DNA from: a virus
Virus record (IMG/VR): IMGVR_UViG_3300047994_000018
Coordinates: 1 to 51,732 of that record
Strand: one strand, 5' to 3'
Length of the DNA: 51,732 nucleotides
A program made the translations under genes and the position numbers. Below, piece by piece: positions 33,698-40,489 of this stretch; position 1 is the stretch's first letter, and every line of letters begins with the position of its first letter. The notes under the pieces are model-generated. The model saw nothing but the letters and a program-made list of their open reading frames with translations, searched no databases and was not told where the DNA came from.

Positions 33698-34188
33698 AGA
33701 CGTGGGAAGAAATTTCAGCACGTCAAGGTCGCAACGACTTGCCACTTTTGTTGTGTGAAAACTACGCAGACATGAACAAACACGAACGTGCGAAAGCAAT
33801 CGCAGACACGTGGGTCAGCGCAGAGTTTCCTGCACAGATTCTTGACATCGACTTGTGGCTTGGCATGTTCTTCGACACGTTCGACTTCGACGAATATCTT
33901 CTTGACGAAGGCGAAATTCATTTGAAGCATGACTTGCCTGAACCGTTGACATTGTGGCGCGGTGCGTTACCTGATTTCGCAGAAGGCATGTCGTGGTCAT
34001 CGAACAAAGAAAAAGCCGAATGGTTTGCGCATCGACTTGACCACGATGACAACGTCGGCGTCTTGTACGAAGCAACAATCGACACTGGTCTTGTTCTTGC
34101 GAAGTTCGACGGTCGCGGCGAATTCGAATACGTCATCGACGTCACTTCACTTGACTTCATTCAAGACGTGAAAGTTGTGACGTCATGA
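33694..34188 (+). CDS. small ADP-ribosyltransferase-like protein
   Basis: 164 residues. The C-terminal 85 residues show the three ART landmarks in order: LWRG with R89, GMSWSSNKEKAEWFAHRL with the S-x-S region at 100-103, and RGEFEYVIDV with an E-x-E pair (E143, E145). The residues 1-80 form a helical acidic domain without a recognised family. R-S-ExE is the arrangement of arginine-directed ARTs. It sits in a cluster of small early genes, so it may modify host proteins or RNA early in infection. Two similar domains are fused to the portal protein. Confidence 0.6.
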   Translation: MKTWEEISARQGRNDLPLLLCENYADMNKHERAKAIADTWVSAEFPAQILDIDLWLGMFFDTFDFDEYLLDEGEIHLKHDLPEPLTLWRGALPDFAEGMSWSSNKEKAEWFAHRLDHDDNVGVLYEATIDTGLVLAKFDGRGEFEYVIDVTSLDFIQDVKVVTS

Positions 34189-34565
34189 CAGTGCCGACCA
34201 AACTTGCGTTTGCACGTCTTGTCGACGCGCGTCGAAACGAAGTCGACTTGACAACGCAAATTCGACTGACACGTCTTGTCGACGCGAACAAACGTCTTCG
34301 ACGTACGAAGACACGCAAACGTGCGCAAAACGCCCAGAATCGCGATTTAGACGCGTCTGAATCGACTGTGAACGACTACTTCGAAACGTATATCGACGAA
34401 CTTCTTGAAGTCTTAGGCAAACGATTCGAAGATTTACTTGATGACGAATACGACCGTGTGCAAGCCGACTTTCCTGAATTCTTGTCACCACGTGTCGATG
34501 CACCTGCGCAACAATCGAAGTTTGAATGGCGACGCAACGACGTCGTCGTCGAGAAAGGAAAGTGA
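34185..34565 (+). CDS. basic/acidic two-part protein, unknown
   Basis: 126 residues, ATGA overlap upstream. The first 55 residues are Arg/Lys-rich with a repeated LTRLVDA unit; the remainder is acidic and helical. It contains the second copy of the 26-bp repeat. The stop overlaps the next ATG (TGATG). Not recognised. Confidence 0.5.
   Translation: MTVPTKLAFARLVDARRNEVDLTTQIRLTRLVDANKRLRRTKTRKRAQNAQNRDLDASESTVNDYFETYIDELLEVLGKRFEDLLDDEYDRVQADFPEFLSPRVDAPAQQSKFEWRRNDVVVEKGK
34337..34362. repeat. 26-bp repeat, copy 2
   Basis: Differs from 32322-32347 at one base and includes the same AGACGCGTCT palindrome. This copy is inside a coding region. Confidence 0.7.
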
Positions 34566-35047
34566 TGCCACGAAGAATTAGCGATTCGCGATACGAAAAG
34601 TATCTACGCGACAAGTCGATTGAAGATTCTAAGAAGTTTGAAGAAAAAATTGACACGTTGTTTAACCCTGATGTACCTGTGCCTTCTGTAAATCGATTCG
34701 TGCATCGTGACGACCCTTCGACGTCGCACGAAGTCGCGAAGTCTTCACCAATCAAACGTGACAGTGAACGTCATCGATTGTTGATTCAGTTCGCGTTTCA
34801 TCGTTCGTTGACCGACCAAGAAGCAGGCGAACTTGCCGGTGTCACTGGTGAATACGACGACAGACGCAACTGTTCAATTCTTCGTACGGCTGGCTACATC
34901 GAACACAACGGAGAACGCGGTCTTTCAAAACGTGGCAAGCCTGCGATGAAATCATCAATCACAGACAAAGGTCGCGCACAACTTGAACGCATCAACGCAA
35001 TCAACGAATCGATTGAACGTCTACGAAAAGAAGCAAGTGGTCAATAA
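34565..35047 (+). CDS. winged-helix DNA-binding protein
   Basis: 160 residues from ATG 34565. DPSTSHEVA followed by SERHRLLIQFAFHRSLTDQEAG, DRRNCSILRTAGYIEHNGER and SSITDKGRAQLERI is the pattern of phage winged-helix proteins that sense or regulate, with the wing in the GLSKRGKPA turn. Probably a transcription or replication accessory factor. It overlaps the start of a ribbon-helix-helix-like gene. Confidence 0.65.
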   Translation: MPRRISDSRYEKYLRDKSIEDSKKFEEKIDTLFNPDVPVPSVNRFVHRDDPSTSHEVAKSSPIKRDSERHRLLIQFAFHRSLTDQEAGELAGVTGEYDDRRNCSILRTAGYIEHNGERGLSKRGKPAMKSSITDKGRAQLERINAINESIERLRKEASGQ

Positions 35048-35210
35048 AAAACTTTACAACGACGGTCAAATTACATTCGACAATGAAACGTGGAAACGTC
35101 TTCGCAGAATGCAAAAAGCATTGTTGGGCATTTCTTACGTTGAAATCATCGAACAAGCAGTACGGCACGCACTAGATGAGTTCGAAGCCGACATTTGGAA
35201 AGGATATTGA
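35037..35210 (+). CDS. ribbon-helix-helix-like small protein
   Basis: 57 residues from GTG 35037. The strand QITFDNETWKRL, then two helices with SYVEIIEQAVRHALDEF, suits an RHH repressor-like fold. It is the last gene before the compositionally different island. Confidence 0.5.
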   Translation: MVNKKLYNDGQITFDNETWKRLRRMQKALLGISYVEIIEQAVRHALDEFEADIWKGY

Positions 35211-35213
35211 TTT

Positions 35214-35783
35214 ATGACTGACGACTACATTTCACGCAAAGAGGCGCGCGGCGGTATCGGTGCGTCCCCTTTGCACCCGCACGAACACGACGGACGCAAC
35301 TACCCACCGCATTACTACTCTGACGGCGGCTGTCATATCTGCGGGCTTGACGTATTGCGCGACGAACTGACACGAGAGATTGACAAACGCATAACTAAAA
35401 TGCAAGTTCGTCTTTCTGAGTCAATACCCGCACCGCGCCTGGAGGACGACCTAACAAATCTTGTTGTCGCGGCGAACCGAATGCTAGACGACTGGGCCGA
35501 AGGTGACGACGCGGTGAAGAATTCACTGTGGCGCAACCTTCACATGCTGGCCGGCGAGATTGCTGAACGAAATGGCATCTTCCCTCTCGGCAATTCTGAC
35601 GGGCCTTACGTCGAGTGGTGTGACGCGAGAACGGCAACCATGATGGACGACGGGCTTGACTATCAGTTCTGTCAACTTCCCGCGCACGCCATTCACATCG
35701 AGCACCATTGGGGATTTCAGCGTCCTAACCGATTCACGCGAGCGAAGTCTCTGGTCGCGCCACCTGTAGGGCCGCAAGAATGA
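35214..35783 (+). CDS. island gene 1, putative metal-binding protein
   Basis: 189 residues after GGAAAGGAT. CHICGLDVLRDELTREID is a zinc-knuckle-like start; the middle is helical; the end VAPPVGPQE is the boundary-repeat tail shared across the island. Codons are GAG, CTC, CTG and GCC rich, unlike genes before 35210. It also shares a PAPRLE module with the gene at 36252. Not recognised further. Confidence 0.6.
   Translation: MTDDYISRKEARGGIGASPLHPHEHDGRNYPPHYYSDGGCHICGLDVLRDELTREIDKRITKMQVRLSESIPAPRLEDDLTNLVVAANRMLDDWAEGDDAVKNSLWRNLHMLAGEIAERNGIFPLGNSDGPYVEWCDARTATMMDDGLDYQFCQLPAHAIHIEHHWGFQRPNRFTRAKSLVAPPVGPQE
35764..35782 (+). repeat. gene-boundary repeat, copy 1
   Basis: CTGTAGGGCCGCAAGAATG, one base different from the island consensus CTGTAGGGACGCAAGAATG. 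It encodes the end of one protein, supplies GGG as ribosome binding site and contains the next start codon. Confidence 0.75.
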
Positions 35784-35803
35784 GCAGGGCCGCAAGAATG
35801 AGC
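35768..35803 (+). repeat. perfect 18-bp tandem duplication at a gene start
   Basis: AGGGCCGCAAGAATGAGC occurs twice in a row. The duplication is six codons, so it adds residues in frame and gives the next gene two alternative ATG starts (35780 and 35798), each with the same upstream sequence. Confidence 0.85.
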
Positions 35804-35929
35804 GACGAAGATTTCATAACGTGGCTGGAAGTCAAGGCTCACAAGTACGTGTCGAAGTACGGTGCTTGGCACGATTGTATTGAGAGCCTCATCAAAGAAT
35901 TTAAGAGCGAGTGGGAGCCCCGCGAATGA
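35780..35929 (+). CDS. island gene 2, 49-residue protein
   Basis: From ATG 35780 (or 35798, giving 43 residues). Acidic and aromatic: a DFITWLEVKAHKYVSKYGAW stretch and a final EWEPRE. The ATG of the next gene overlaps its TGA. Its N-terminus was extended by the 18-bp duplication. Not recognised. Confidence 0.55.
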   Translation: MSRAARMSDEDFITWLEVKAHKYVSKYGAWHDCIESLIKEFKSEWEPRE

Positions 35930-36255
35930 GCGACACGATACCCAAAGGGGAGCTGATTGAAGTTTGGTGTCAAGCCCAATACGAGGGGCGTACGCGCGAA
36001 CTCATTGCCCTCTATGGGCCGACAAGCCCCTATGTCGAAATGTACGAAGGTGGCTGGGAATCGTGTGATGCACCGAGCAAAGAGTCATACCGGCGTTCGG
36101 CCACCTACATCATCGACGCTCTTGAGAGAGCGGGTTACGTGGTCGTGCCGTCCGTCGAGCATGACGCGCTCGGGGCCGAGATGGAGAGTCACGTAAAAGA
36201 AATGATTGAGATTCTCAAAGAACGAGACGATGCAACGCAGTGGGAGACGAAATGA
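35926..36255 (+). CDS. island gene 3, unknown function
   Basis: 109 residues from ATG 35926 with GGGAG upstream; the in-frame GTG at 35911 is less likely. The N-terminal half is a compact alpha/beta unit (ELIALYGPTSPYVEMYEGGW), the second half helical with RSATYIIDALERAGYVVVP. Starts MSD like most island genes. ATGA overlap to the next. Confidence 0.6.
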   Translation: MSDTIPKGELIEVWCQAQYEGRTRELIALYGPTSPYVEMYEGGWESCDAPSKESYRRSATYIIDALERAGYVVVPSVEHDALGAEMESHVKEMIEILKERDDATQWETK

Positions 36256-36653
36256 GCGACACGGTTTCGATTGTGTGCTACTGCCCGCGCTGTGACTACT
36301 TCGTCAAGACGGCGGTTCAAGTCAATGCGGTGGGCTCACACGGCTGTATGAGGTGTCAAGGGCTAATGGAAGTGTTCATCGCGCAGGGCGCTAAAGAAGT
36401 CATTTTCATGCACGAGTCTGCGCCGGTACCCGCGCCGCGCCTGGAGTGGGAGATTGACGACGCTGACTACGCGGCCACGCCTGGTGCGTTCTGGGAGGTA
36501 TCGAGGGTTTATCAACATCGCAACAATGCATGGACACTTTCGCGCGATGGGGCGGTAATCGAGGAACGGCTAACCGAATGGAGTAAGGACGCCGCCAAGT
36601 CACTCGCTGAAAAACTCAACGCTCTTCTGTCGCCACCTGTAGAGACGACATGA
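36252..36653 (+). CDS. island gene 4, zinc-ribbon protein
   Basis: 133 residues from ATG 36252. CYCPRCDYF and CMRCQG form a zinc ribbon at residues 9-40. A PAPRLE module near residue 60 matches one in gene 35214. The C-terminal part is a small alpha/beta domain, and the last residues PPVETT come from a degenerate boundary repeat. ATGA overlap to the next gene. Confidence 0.6.
   Translation: MSDTVSIVCYCPRCDYFVKTAVQVNAVGSHGCMRCQGLMEVFIAQGAKEVIFMHESAPVPAPRLEWEIDDADYAATPGAFWEVSRVYQHRNNAWTLSRDGAVIEERLTEWSKDAAKSLAEKLNALLSPPVETT
36637..36652 (+). repeat. gene-boundary repeat, degenerate copy 2
   Basis: CTGTAGAGACGACATG: same layout as other copies (end of gene, then start codon) with a substitution and deletions. 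Confidence 0.6.
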
Positions 36654-37129
36654 GCCTGCTCAATTACACGACGACCATCAAGGCAGAGAAGACCGCCAAC
36701 GAAATCACGACGATTTTGGTTAAAGGCGGCGCGCGTCAAATCATGAGCGAGTTCAACGAGAAGGGTGAAGTGTCGGGCGTCTCGTTCTCGGTGATGACGA
36801 CGCTTGGGATGGCTGGGTTCACTCTGCCAGTCAAAGAAGGACATGTCGAGGCGGTTATGCGCAAGGACCGCAAGATGCCCCAGCGATTCAAGACCCGCGA
36901 GCAGGCTCGAAACGTCGCATGGCGTATCACGAAGGACTGGCTTGAAGCACAAATGGCTCTCATCGAGACCGAGATGGTCACGCTTGACCAGGTGATGTTG
37001 CCCTACATGCGCTCCGTCGATGGCGGCACACTGTATGAGTCGTACGTCGCGGGTCACAAACTCCAACCGGCTCTGGCGCTACCTGTAGGGACGCAAACAA
37101 CCAACAATGAAGGAGAAACTAATGACTAA
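36650..37129 (+). CDS. island gene 5, conserved phage protein
   Basis: 159 residues. The pattern NYTTTIKAEKTANEITTILV, GARQIMSEFNEKG, GFTLPV and QARNVAWRITKDWLEAQMAL is found in a widespread phage family of unknown function. The last 22 residues include VGTQ from the boundary repeat. Codon use is island-type. Confidence 0.65.
   Translation: MSLLNYTTTIKAEKTANEITTILVKGGARQIMSEFNEKGEVSGVSFSVMTTLGMAGFTLPVKEGHVEAVMRKDRKMPQRFKTREQARNVAWRITKDWLEAQMALIETEMVTLDQVMLPYMRSVDGGTLYESYVAGHKLQPALALPVGTQTTNNEGETND
37083..37096 (+). repeat. gene-boundary repeat, copy 3 (partial)
   Basis: CTGTAGGGACGCAA inside the 3' end of gene 36650, 25 bp before the next start. Here the start codon part has been replaced by a new AAGGAGAAACTAATG junction. 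Confidence 0.7.
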
Positions 37130-37814
37130 ATTACTGGCGTATCACAATGACCCCGCGCTGAAAGAGCGCACCGTCGCAGAAATGAAGTTGCACCGCGAGG
37201 CCGACCAGATAGTGCAAGGCATGTACTGGGATGACGGGAAAGGATGCGCGGTGGGGTGCATGACTCACGACCCCAACGGAGGTCACGAGAAGTACCCGAC
37301 GCTCTGGGGAATACCCGAGCAGTTGGCGTGGTTAGAGGACACGTTGTTCGAGTCGCTGTCGGTTGAGGACTCCAAAGAGTGGCCGGTTCGCTTTCTAGAG
37401 GCTATCCCCGTTGGAGCAGACCTCAGTCGAGCGTGGGACAAGTGGCAGGCGTGGTGTCTACGTGACTTGTTATCGATTGCGGGAGAAAGCGCGTCAGTGG
37501 TTGAGATTATGGCAGTGTTGTTTGAGCGAGCGTCAGTAGGTGACGAGCCCAGTGACGCTGAGTGGAACGAGGCCGCTGATGCCGCTGATGCCGATTGGGA
37601 CGCTGAAGCCGCTTGGGCCGCTCGAACCGCTCGAACCGCTCGGGACGCTCGGGACGCTCGGGGCGTTCGGGTCGCTCGAACCGCTTGGGCCGCTTGGGAC
37701 GCTCGAGCGGCTTGGGACGCTTGGGACGTTTGGGACGTTCCTCGAAATGAATGGACTTTACGAGCCTCTGACGCACTAATCGAAATACTTGAGAAAGCGA
37801 AGTACCGTGCCTAA
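37122..37814 (+). CDS. island gene 6 with Ala/Trp/Arg/Asp repeat tract
   Basis: 230 residues from ATG 37122, six bases after AAGGAGA. Residues 1-150 are a folded domain with YWDDGKGCAVGC (Cys pair) and a SRAWDKWQAWCLRDLL helix. From about 150 to 205 lies a tandem run of short units such as AAWAARTARTARDARDAR and AWDARAAWDAWDVWDV, from a 9- to 15-bp DNA repeat at about 37,567-37,742. Such W/A/R/D runs occur in phage proteins of unknown role. The repeat length is likely variable between relatives. Confidence 0.6.
   Translation: MTKLLAYHNDPALKERTVAEMKLHREADQIVQGMYWDDGKGCAVGCMTHDPNGGHEKYPTLWGIPEQLAWLEDTLFESLSVEDSKEWPVRFLEAIPVGADLSRAWDKWQAWCLRDLLSIAGESASVVEIMAVLFERASVGDEPSDAEWNEAADAADADWDAEAAWAARTARTARDARDARGVRVARTAWAAWDARAAWDAWDVWDVPRNEWTLRASDALIEILEKAKYRA
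37567..37742 (+). repeat. tandem 9-bp-type coding repeat
   Basis: Units like CCGCTCGAA, GGACGCTCG and CCGCTTGGG repeat in frame and encode Ala-Trp/Arg-Asp units of the protein at 37122. Confidence 0.7.
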
Positions 37815-37832
37815 AATCAAAGAGAAGAAATC

Positions 37833-38078
37833 GTGAACATCGAAAGCGGAAAATGCCCGACGTGCGACGGCCCTGCCGAGCGATACAACATCGCGATGCA
37901 CAAGGGCGACTGGTATCACTTCCTCGAAGAGGACGCCGAGACGTGCACGAATCGGGAATTTGGTGGTCGCGGCGAGCCTGTTCTCGGCAGGTGTTTGTGC
38001 AACAAGACTCACTGCGGCTGTCCACCAAATCACCAAATATCGTCATCTGTAGGGACGCAACCGACGAAAGGAAATTGA
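37833..38078 (+). CDS. island gene 7, Cys-rich zinc-binding protein
   Basis: 81 residues from GTG 37833 after AGAGAAGAAA. CPTCDG near the start and GRCLCNKTHCGCPPNH near the end give eight cysteines, suggesting zinc sites. The tail SVGTQPTKGN comes from the boundary repeat. Confidence 0.55.
   Translation: MNIESGKCPTCDGPAERYNIAMHKGDWYHFLEEDAETCTNREFGGRGEPVLGRCLCNKTHCGCPPNHQISSSVGTQPTKGN
38047..38060 (+). repeat. gene-boundary repeat, copy 4 (partial)
   Basis: CTGTAGGGACGCAA in the 3' end of gene 37833, in the same reading frame as the other copies (VGTQ). The next start lies 20 bp further on with its own GAAAGGAAA. Confidence 0.7.
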
Positions 38079-38080
38079 AA

Positions 38081-38287
38081 ATGAGCGACCTGAACTACGA
38101 AAGCCCGGAATGGCGTGAGGGCTATAGAGCCGGGATGAATGACGGAATCAGAAAGGCTCACACATTCCCCGATATGAAACCCGATGATGAACAGCCAGTC
38201 ACAACGCGGCGAACGCCAGGTGTTAAGCCTTGGTTAGCGGACGTGTACCACAACGCCAAACAACGACTAGGGAGGCTCAGGGCGTGA
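38081..38287 (+). CDS. island gene 8, small protein
   Basis: 68 residues from ATG 38081. SPEWREGYRAGMNDGIRKA resembles a helix common to small phage proteins (WREGYxxG). Basic C-terminus. The stop overlaps a GTG that opens a 14-residue remnant ORF. Not recognised. Confidence 0.55.
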   Translation: MSDLNYESPEWREGYRAGMNDGIRKAHTFPDMKPDDEQPVTTRRTPGVKPWLADVYHNAKQRLGRLRA

Positions 38288-38328
38288 AAAATAGTCTTTC
38301 GCCAGCACCTGTAGGGACGCAAGAATGA
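38284..38328 (+). CDS. 14-residue mini-ORF, probable gene remnant
   Basis: GTG 38284 overlaps the previous TGA. The peptide MKNSLSPAPVGTQE consists almost only of the boundary-repeat tail, and its TGA overlaps the next ATG. It looks like a gene whose body was deleted between boundary sequences, leaving the tail in frame. Confidence 0.4.
   Translation: MKNSLSPAPVGTQE
38309..38327 (+). repeat. gene-boundary repeat, copy 5
   Basis: CTGTAGGGACGCAAGAATG, exact consensus, ending in the ATG of gene 38325. Confidence 0.85.
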
Positions 38329-38888
38329 GCCGGTACAGCGATTGTGACGACTGGGACAACAACCCCAGCCAATATCTGTGGGCGTCGAACTACGAGCGGG
38401 CGCTGACGAGCAAGCGCGGCCAGAAGATGTTGGGCGAACTGCGCGAGGCGTTGCTGACGATGCCCAAGCGCGAACTCATCTCAGGGGCGATGTGCACCGT
38501 GAATCCTGCTAACCGCGCCAAGAACGTTTACCACTCTCTCGAATCAGGTCATTGGAGTCCTCGCGACTCGTTCTTGGCTGAGATTGCCGAGAAAGGTGAA
38601 GGCGTCTGCGCGATTGGTGCATACGCCTGGCACAAACTGGTCAAGAAAGGTGTTGACGCGGACGAAGCGTGGGCGCAGATACCGACCATGCTCGAAAGCG
38701 ACGGAAACGCACTGTACGAGACTGCTGAATACGCGCGGCAGACCTTCGGGGTTGCCCTAACACTCGCCTGGGATATTGCCTACCGCAATGACGAGCAGTT
38801 CGCTGACATGACGCCAGCCGCGCGTTGGGAAGCCATGTTGCGATGGGTCGAACTTCAGATTCTTGAGACTGTAGGGACGCAAGAATGA
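38325..38888 (+). CDS. island gene 9, conserved phage protein
   Basis: 187 residues. The segments ALTSKRGQKMLGELREALLTM, EGVCAIGAYAWHKLVKKG, ALTLAWDIAYRNDEQF and TPAARWEAMLRWVELQ belong to a frequently seen phage family of unknown function. The tail TVGTQE is from the boundary repeat. Coupled by ATGA both sides. Confidence 0.65.
   Translation: MSRYSDCDDWDNNPSQYLWASNYERALTSKRGQKMLGELREALLTMPKRELISGAMCTVNPANRAKNVYHSLESGHWSPRDSFLAEIAEKGEGVCAIGAYAWHKLVKKGVDADEAWAQIPTMLESDGNALYETAEYARQTFGVALTLAWDIAYRNDEQFADMTPAARWEAMLRWVELQILETVGTQE
38869..38887 (+). repeat. gene-boundary repeat, copy 6
   Basis: CTGTAGGGACGCAAGAATG, identical to copy 5, ending in the ATG of gene 38885. Confidence 0.85.
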
Positions 38889-39178
38889 GCGATGAAATTC
38901 ACGAGCATGAGCATGCGTTGATAGTCCCGTTCGTCGTGTGTAAATCCGGGGGCGGCACGCTTGACGACCACGCCTTTGTGTGCGGCGCTCGCTACTCAGA
39001 CCTGCGTCACCGGCTGAAGAGTGGACGCCCGACCGTTCTGAGCGACTACGAGTACCCGGCGCTTCGTCCTCAGTTGGAACTCCTGGCGATGGAACTTGAC
39101 TACACCTTCACCGCCGAATCGTACGACGAGGACTGGGATTTCGTGACGTTTTCGGTAGAGAGCCTCGCGAATGAGTGA
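38885..39178 (+). CDS. island gene 10, conserved small phage protein
   Basis: 97 residues. LIVPFVVCKSGGGTLDDHAF followed by CGARYSDLRHRLKSG is reminiscent of a small protein shared by many actinophages. It has a mixed alpha/beta pattern and an acidic C-terminus. Function unknown. It overlaps the next gene by eight bases. Confidence 0.6.
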   Translation: MSDEIHEHEHALIVPFVVCKSGGGTLDDHAFVCGARYSDLRHRLKSGRPTVLSDYEYPALRPQLELLAMELDYTFTAESYDEDWDFVTFSVESLANE

Positions 39179-39680
39179 CCGCGACCTGCGAAGCGACCTT
39201 TATTCTCATCTGCTCAGTGACGCTGAAGCGTGGCTGTTTCAATACGGAAAGGGAACGTGCCGTCAGTGTGGACATAAGAAGGACAATCACGCGAGCGGTC
39301 AGCAATGCACAGCGTTCACAGGCATTGAAGGCGAGTGGTGTTTCTGCACTGGAATTGATGACCTGCTCGAAGGCGTGTTGGGCGCGGCCCCGGTAGAGCC
39401 ACCTGTACTGACACCGATGAGTTTGAGCGTTGCCGAGGAATGGCCGATTAGTAGTGCGCCGTGGCTCCGAGTTCGCCGCGTCGGATGGCTGAATCAGAAA
39501 GGCCGCGTGTGGACAGAGATACCGCCAATCTCAGAGTTTGACGGCGGTTCGCTTACGCCATTGTTGATTCAACTCGAAGATAAGAAAGAAAACTGTCGTC
39601 ACGAGAACTGGGACGGTCATAACCCTCATTGTTTTGATTGCGGTGAAATGCTCCGGGACACAAGCGCAGAACTGCCGTGA
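39171..39680 (+). CDS. island gene 11, zinc-binding protein
   Basis: 169 residues. CRQCGHKKDNH near residue 30 with downstream Cys residues, and C-terminal CRHENWDGHNPHCFDCGEML, give two likely zinc sites. The middle segment APVEPPVL echoes the boundary-repeat coding. Last gene with island codon use; its TGA overlaps a GTG. Confidence 0.6.
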   Translation: MSDRDLRSDLYSHLLSDAEAWLFQYGKGTCRQCGHKKDNHASGQQCTAFTGIEGEWCFCTGIDDLLEGVLGAAPVEPPVLTPMSLSVAEEWPISSAPWLRVRRVGWLNQKGRVWTEIPPISEFDGGSLTPLLIQLEDKKENCRHENWDGHNPHCFDCGEMLRDTSAELP

Positions 39681-39736
39681 ATATCTTCACTGTGAACGGC
39701 GAGCGTTGTGTGAATGAAAAAAAATGCAACGTATGA
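39677..39736 (+). CDS. 19-residue ORF, doubtful
   Basis: GTG 39677 overlaps the previous stop and encodes MNIFTVNGERCVNEKKCNV. It fits the local pattern of overlapping starts but has no other support. Confidence 0.2.
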   Translation: MNIFTVNGERCVNEKKCNV

Positions 39737-39933
39737 CAGTAAATCGTGAATCGTCTTACACACATTTGTCGGTGTCCTGTAGTTGCGGTCGATTACTTCT
39801 TCGACGTAATGATTCATTGATTATTTATCCCGAAATCGAATACATCGACGCGCTTCCGACATCGATGTTTTCTTTGTCAAATGCGAAGAACGGTCATTTT
39901 CATTCAATCGCAATGTGCGAAACGTTTGATTAG
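39733..39933 (+). CDS. small Cys-containing protein, uncertain
   Basis: 66 residues from ATG 39733 (39724 also possible). SVSCSCGRLLLRRND and a beta-rich remainder. Codon use returns to the main-genome type. There is no clear ribosome binding site, and the 5' part contains the 32-bp repeat also found in non-coding DNA at 43517, so the ORF may be fortuitous. The rest of 39681-39979 shows no other gene. Confidence 0.4.
   Translation: MTVNRESSYTHLSVSCSCGRLLLRRNDSLIIYPEIEYIDALPTSMFSLSNAKNGHFHSIAMCETFD
39741..39772. repeat. 32-bp dispersed repeat, copy 1
   Basis: Identical except for one base to 43517-43548. The shared core includes GTGAATCGTCTTACACACAT. This copy lies about 210 bp upstream of the small terminase gene. 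Confidence 0.85.
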
Positions 39934-39979
39934 TCAGAAAACAGTCGCAATGTCGCTTTTCTATTGGTAATGTGACTTC

Positions 39980-40489
39980 ATGACCGCAGGTGCACCTACA
40001 TCGTTAAACAACGAACGTCAAGCCGCGATACTTAACGCAATCAGGATAGGCGCAACTGAAAAACGCGCAGCCGCATTTGCAGGTGTTCATTTAGACACGA
40101 TTCGTCAATGGCGTCGCAAAGGCGAGTCAGCATTAACGAAAAAGGCAGGTACTAGAAGCCCTACTGAACGCAAGTACGCAGAATTCGTCACATTATTCGA
40201 CAAAGCGCTTGCTGAGACTGCCGTCATGATGCAAAGTGTGATTTCACAAACAGCGCAACGTGGCTTGCAACACGACAATCAACCGTTGCCGTCAATCGAA
40301 CAACAACGTCTTTCGCTTCAAGCAGCAATGTGGTGGCTCGCTCATCGCGAACGCGACGATTACACAACGCGTCAAGAAATCACAGGCAAAGACGGCGATT
40401 CATTCGTCATGTCAGCAAGCGAGGCTCTCGCGACGTTTCGTGAACTTGCGAATGCATACCCGACTACGAATGACGATGACGATGAATGA
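39980..40489 (+). CDS. terS: terminase small subunit
   Basis: 169 residues. The N-terminal helix-turn-helix reads AILNAIRIGATEKRAAAFAG, followed by VHLDTIRQWRRKGE, as in many TerS proteins. The central helices (EFVTLFDKALAETAVMMQSVI) would form the oligomerisation core. The tail is acidic. It recognises the packaging start and feeds the large subunit. Four small genes separate it from terL. No clear Shine-Dalgarno sequence is seen before ATG 39980. Confidence 0.75.
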   Translation: MTAGAPTSLNNERQAAILNAIRIGATEKRAAAFAGVHLDTIRQWRRKGESALTKKAGTRSPTERKYAEFVTLFDKALAETAVMMQSVISQTAQRGLQHDNQPLPSIEQQRLSLQAAMWWLAHRERDDYTTRQEITGKDGDSFVMSASEALATFRELANAYPTTNDDDDE

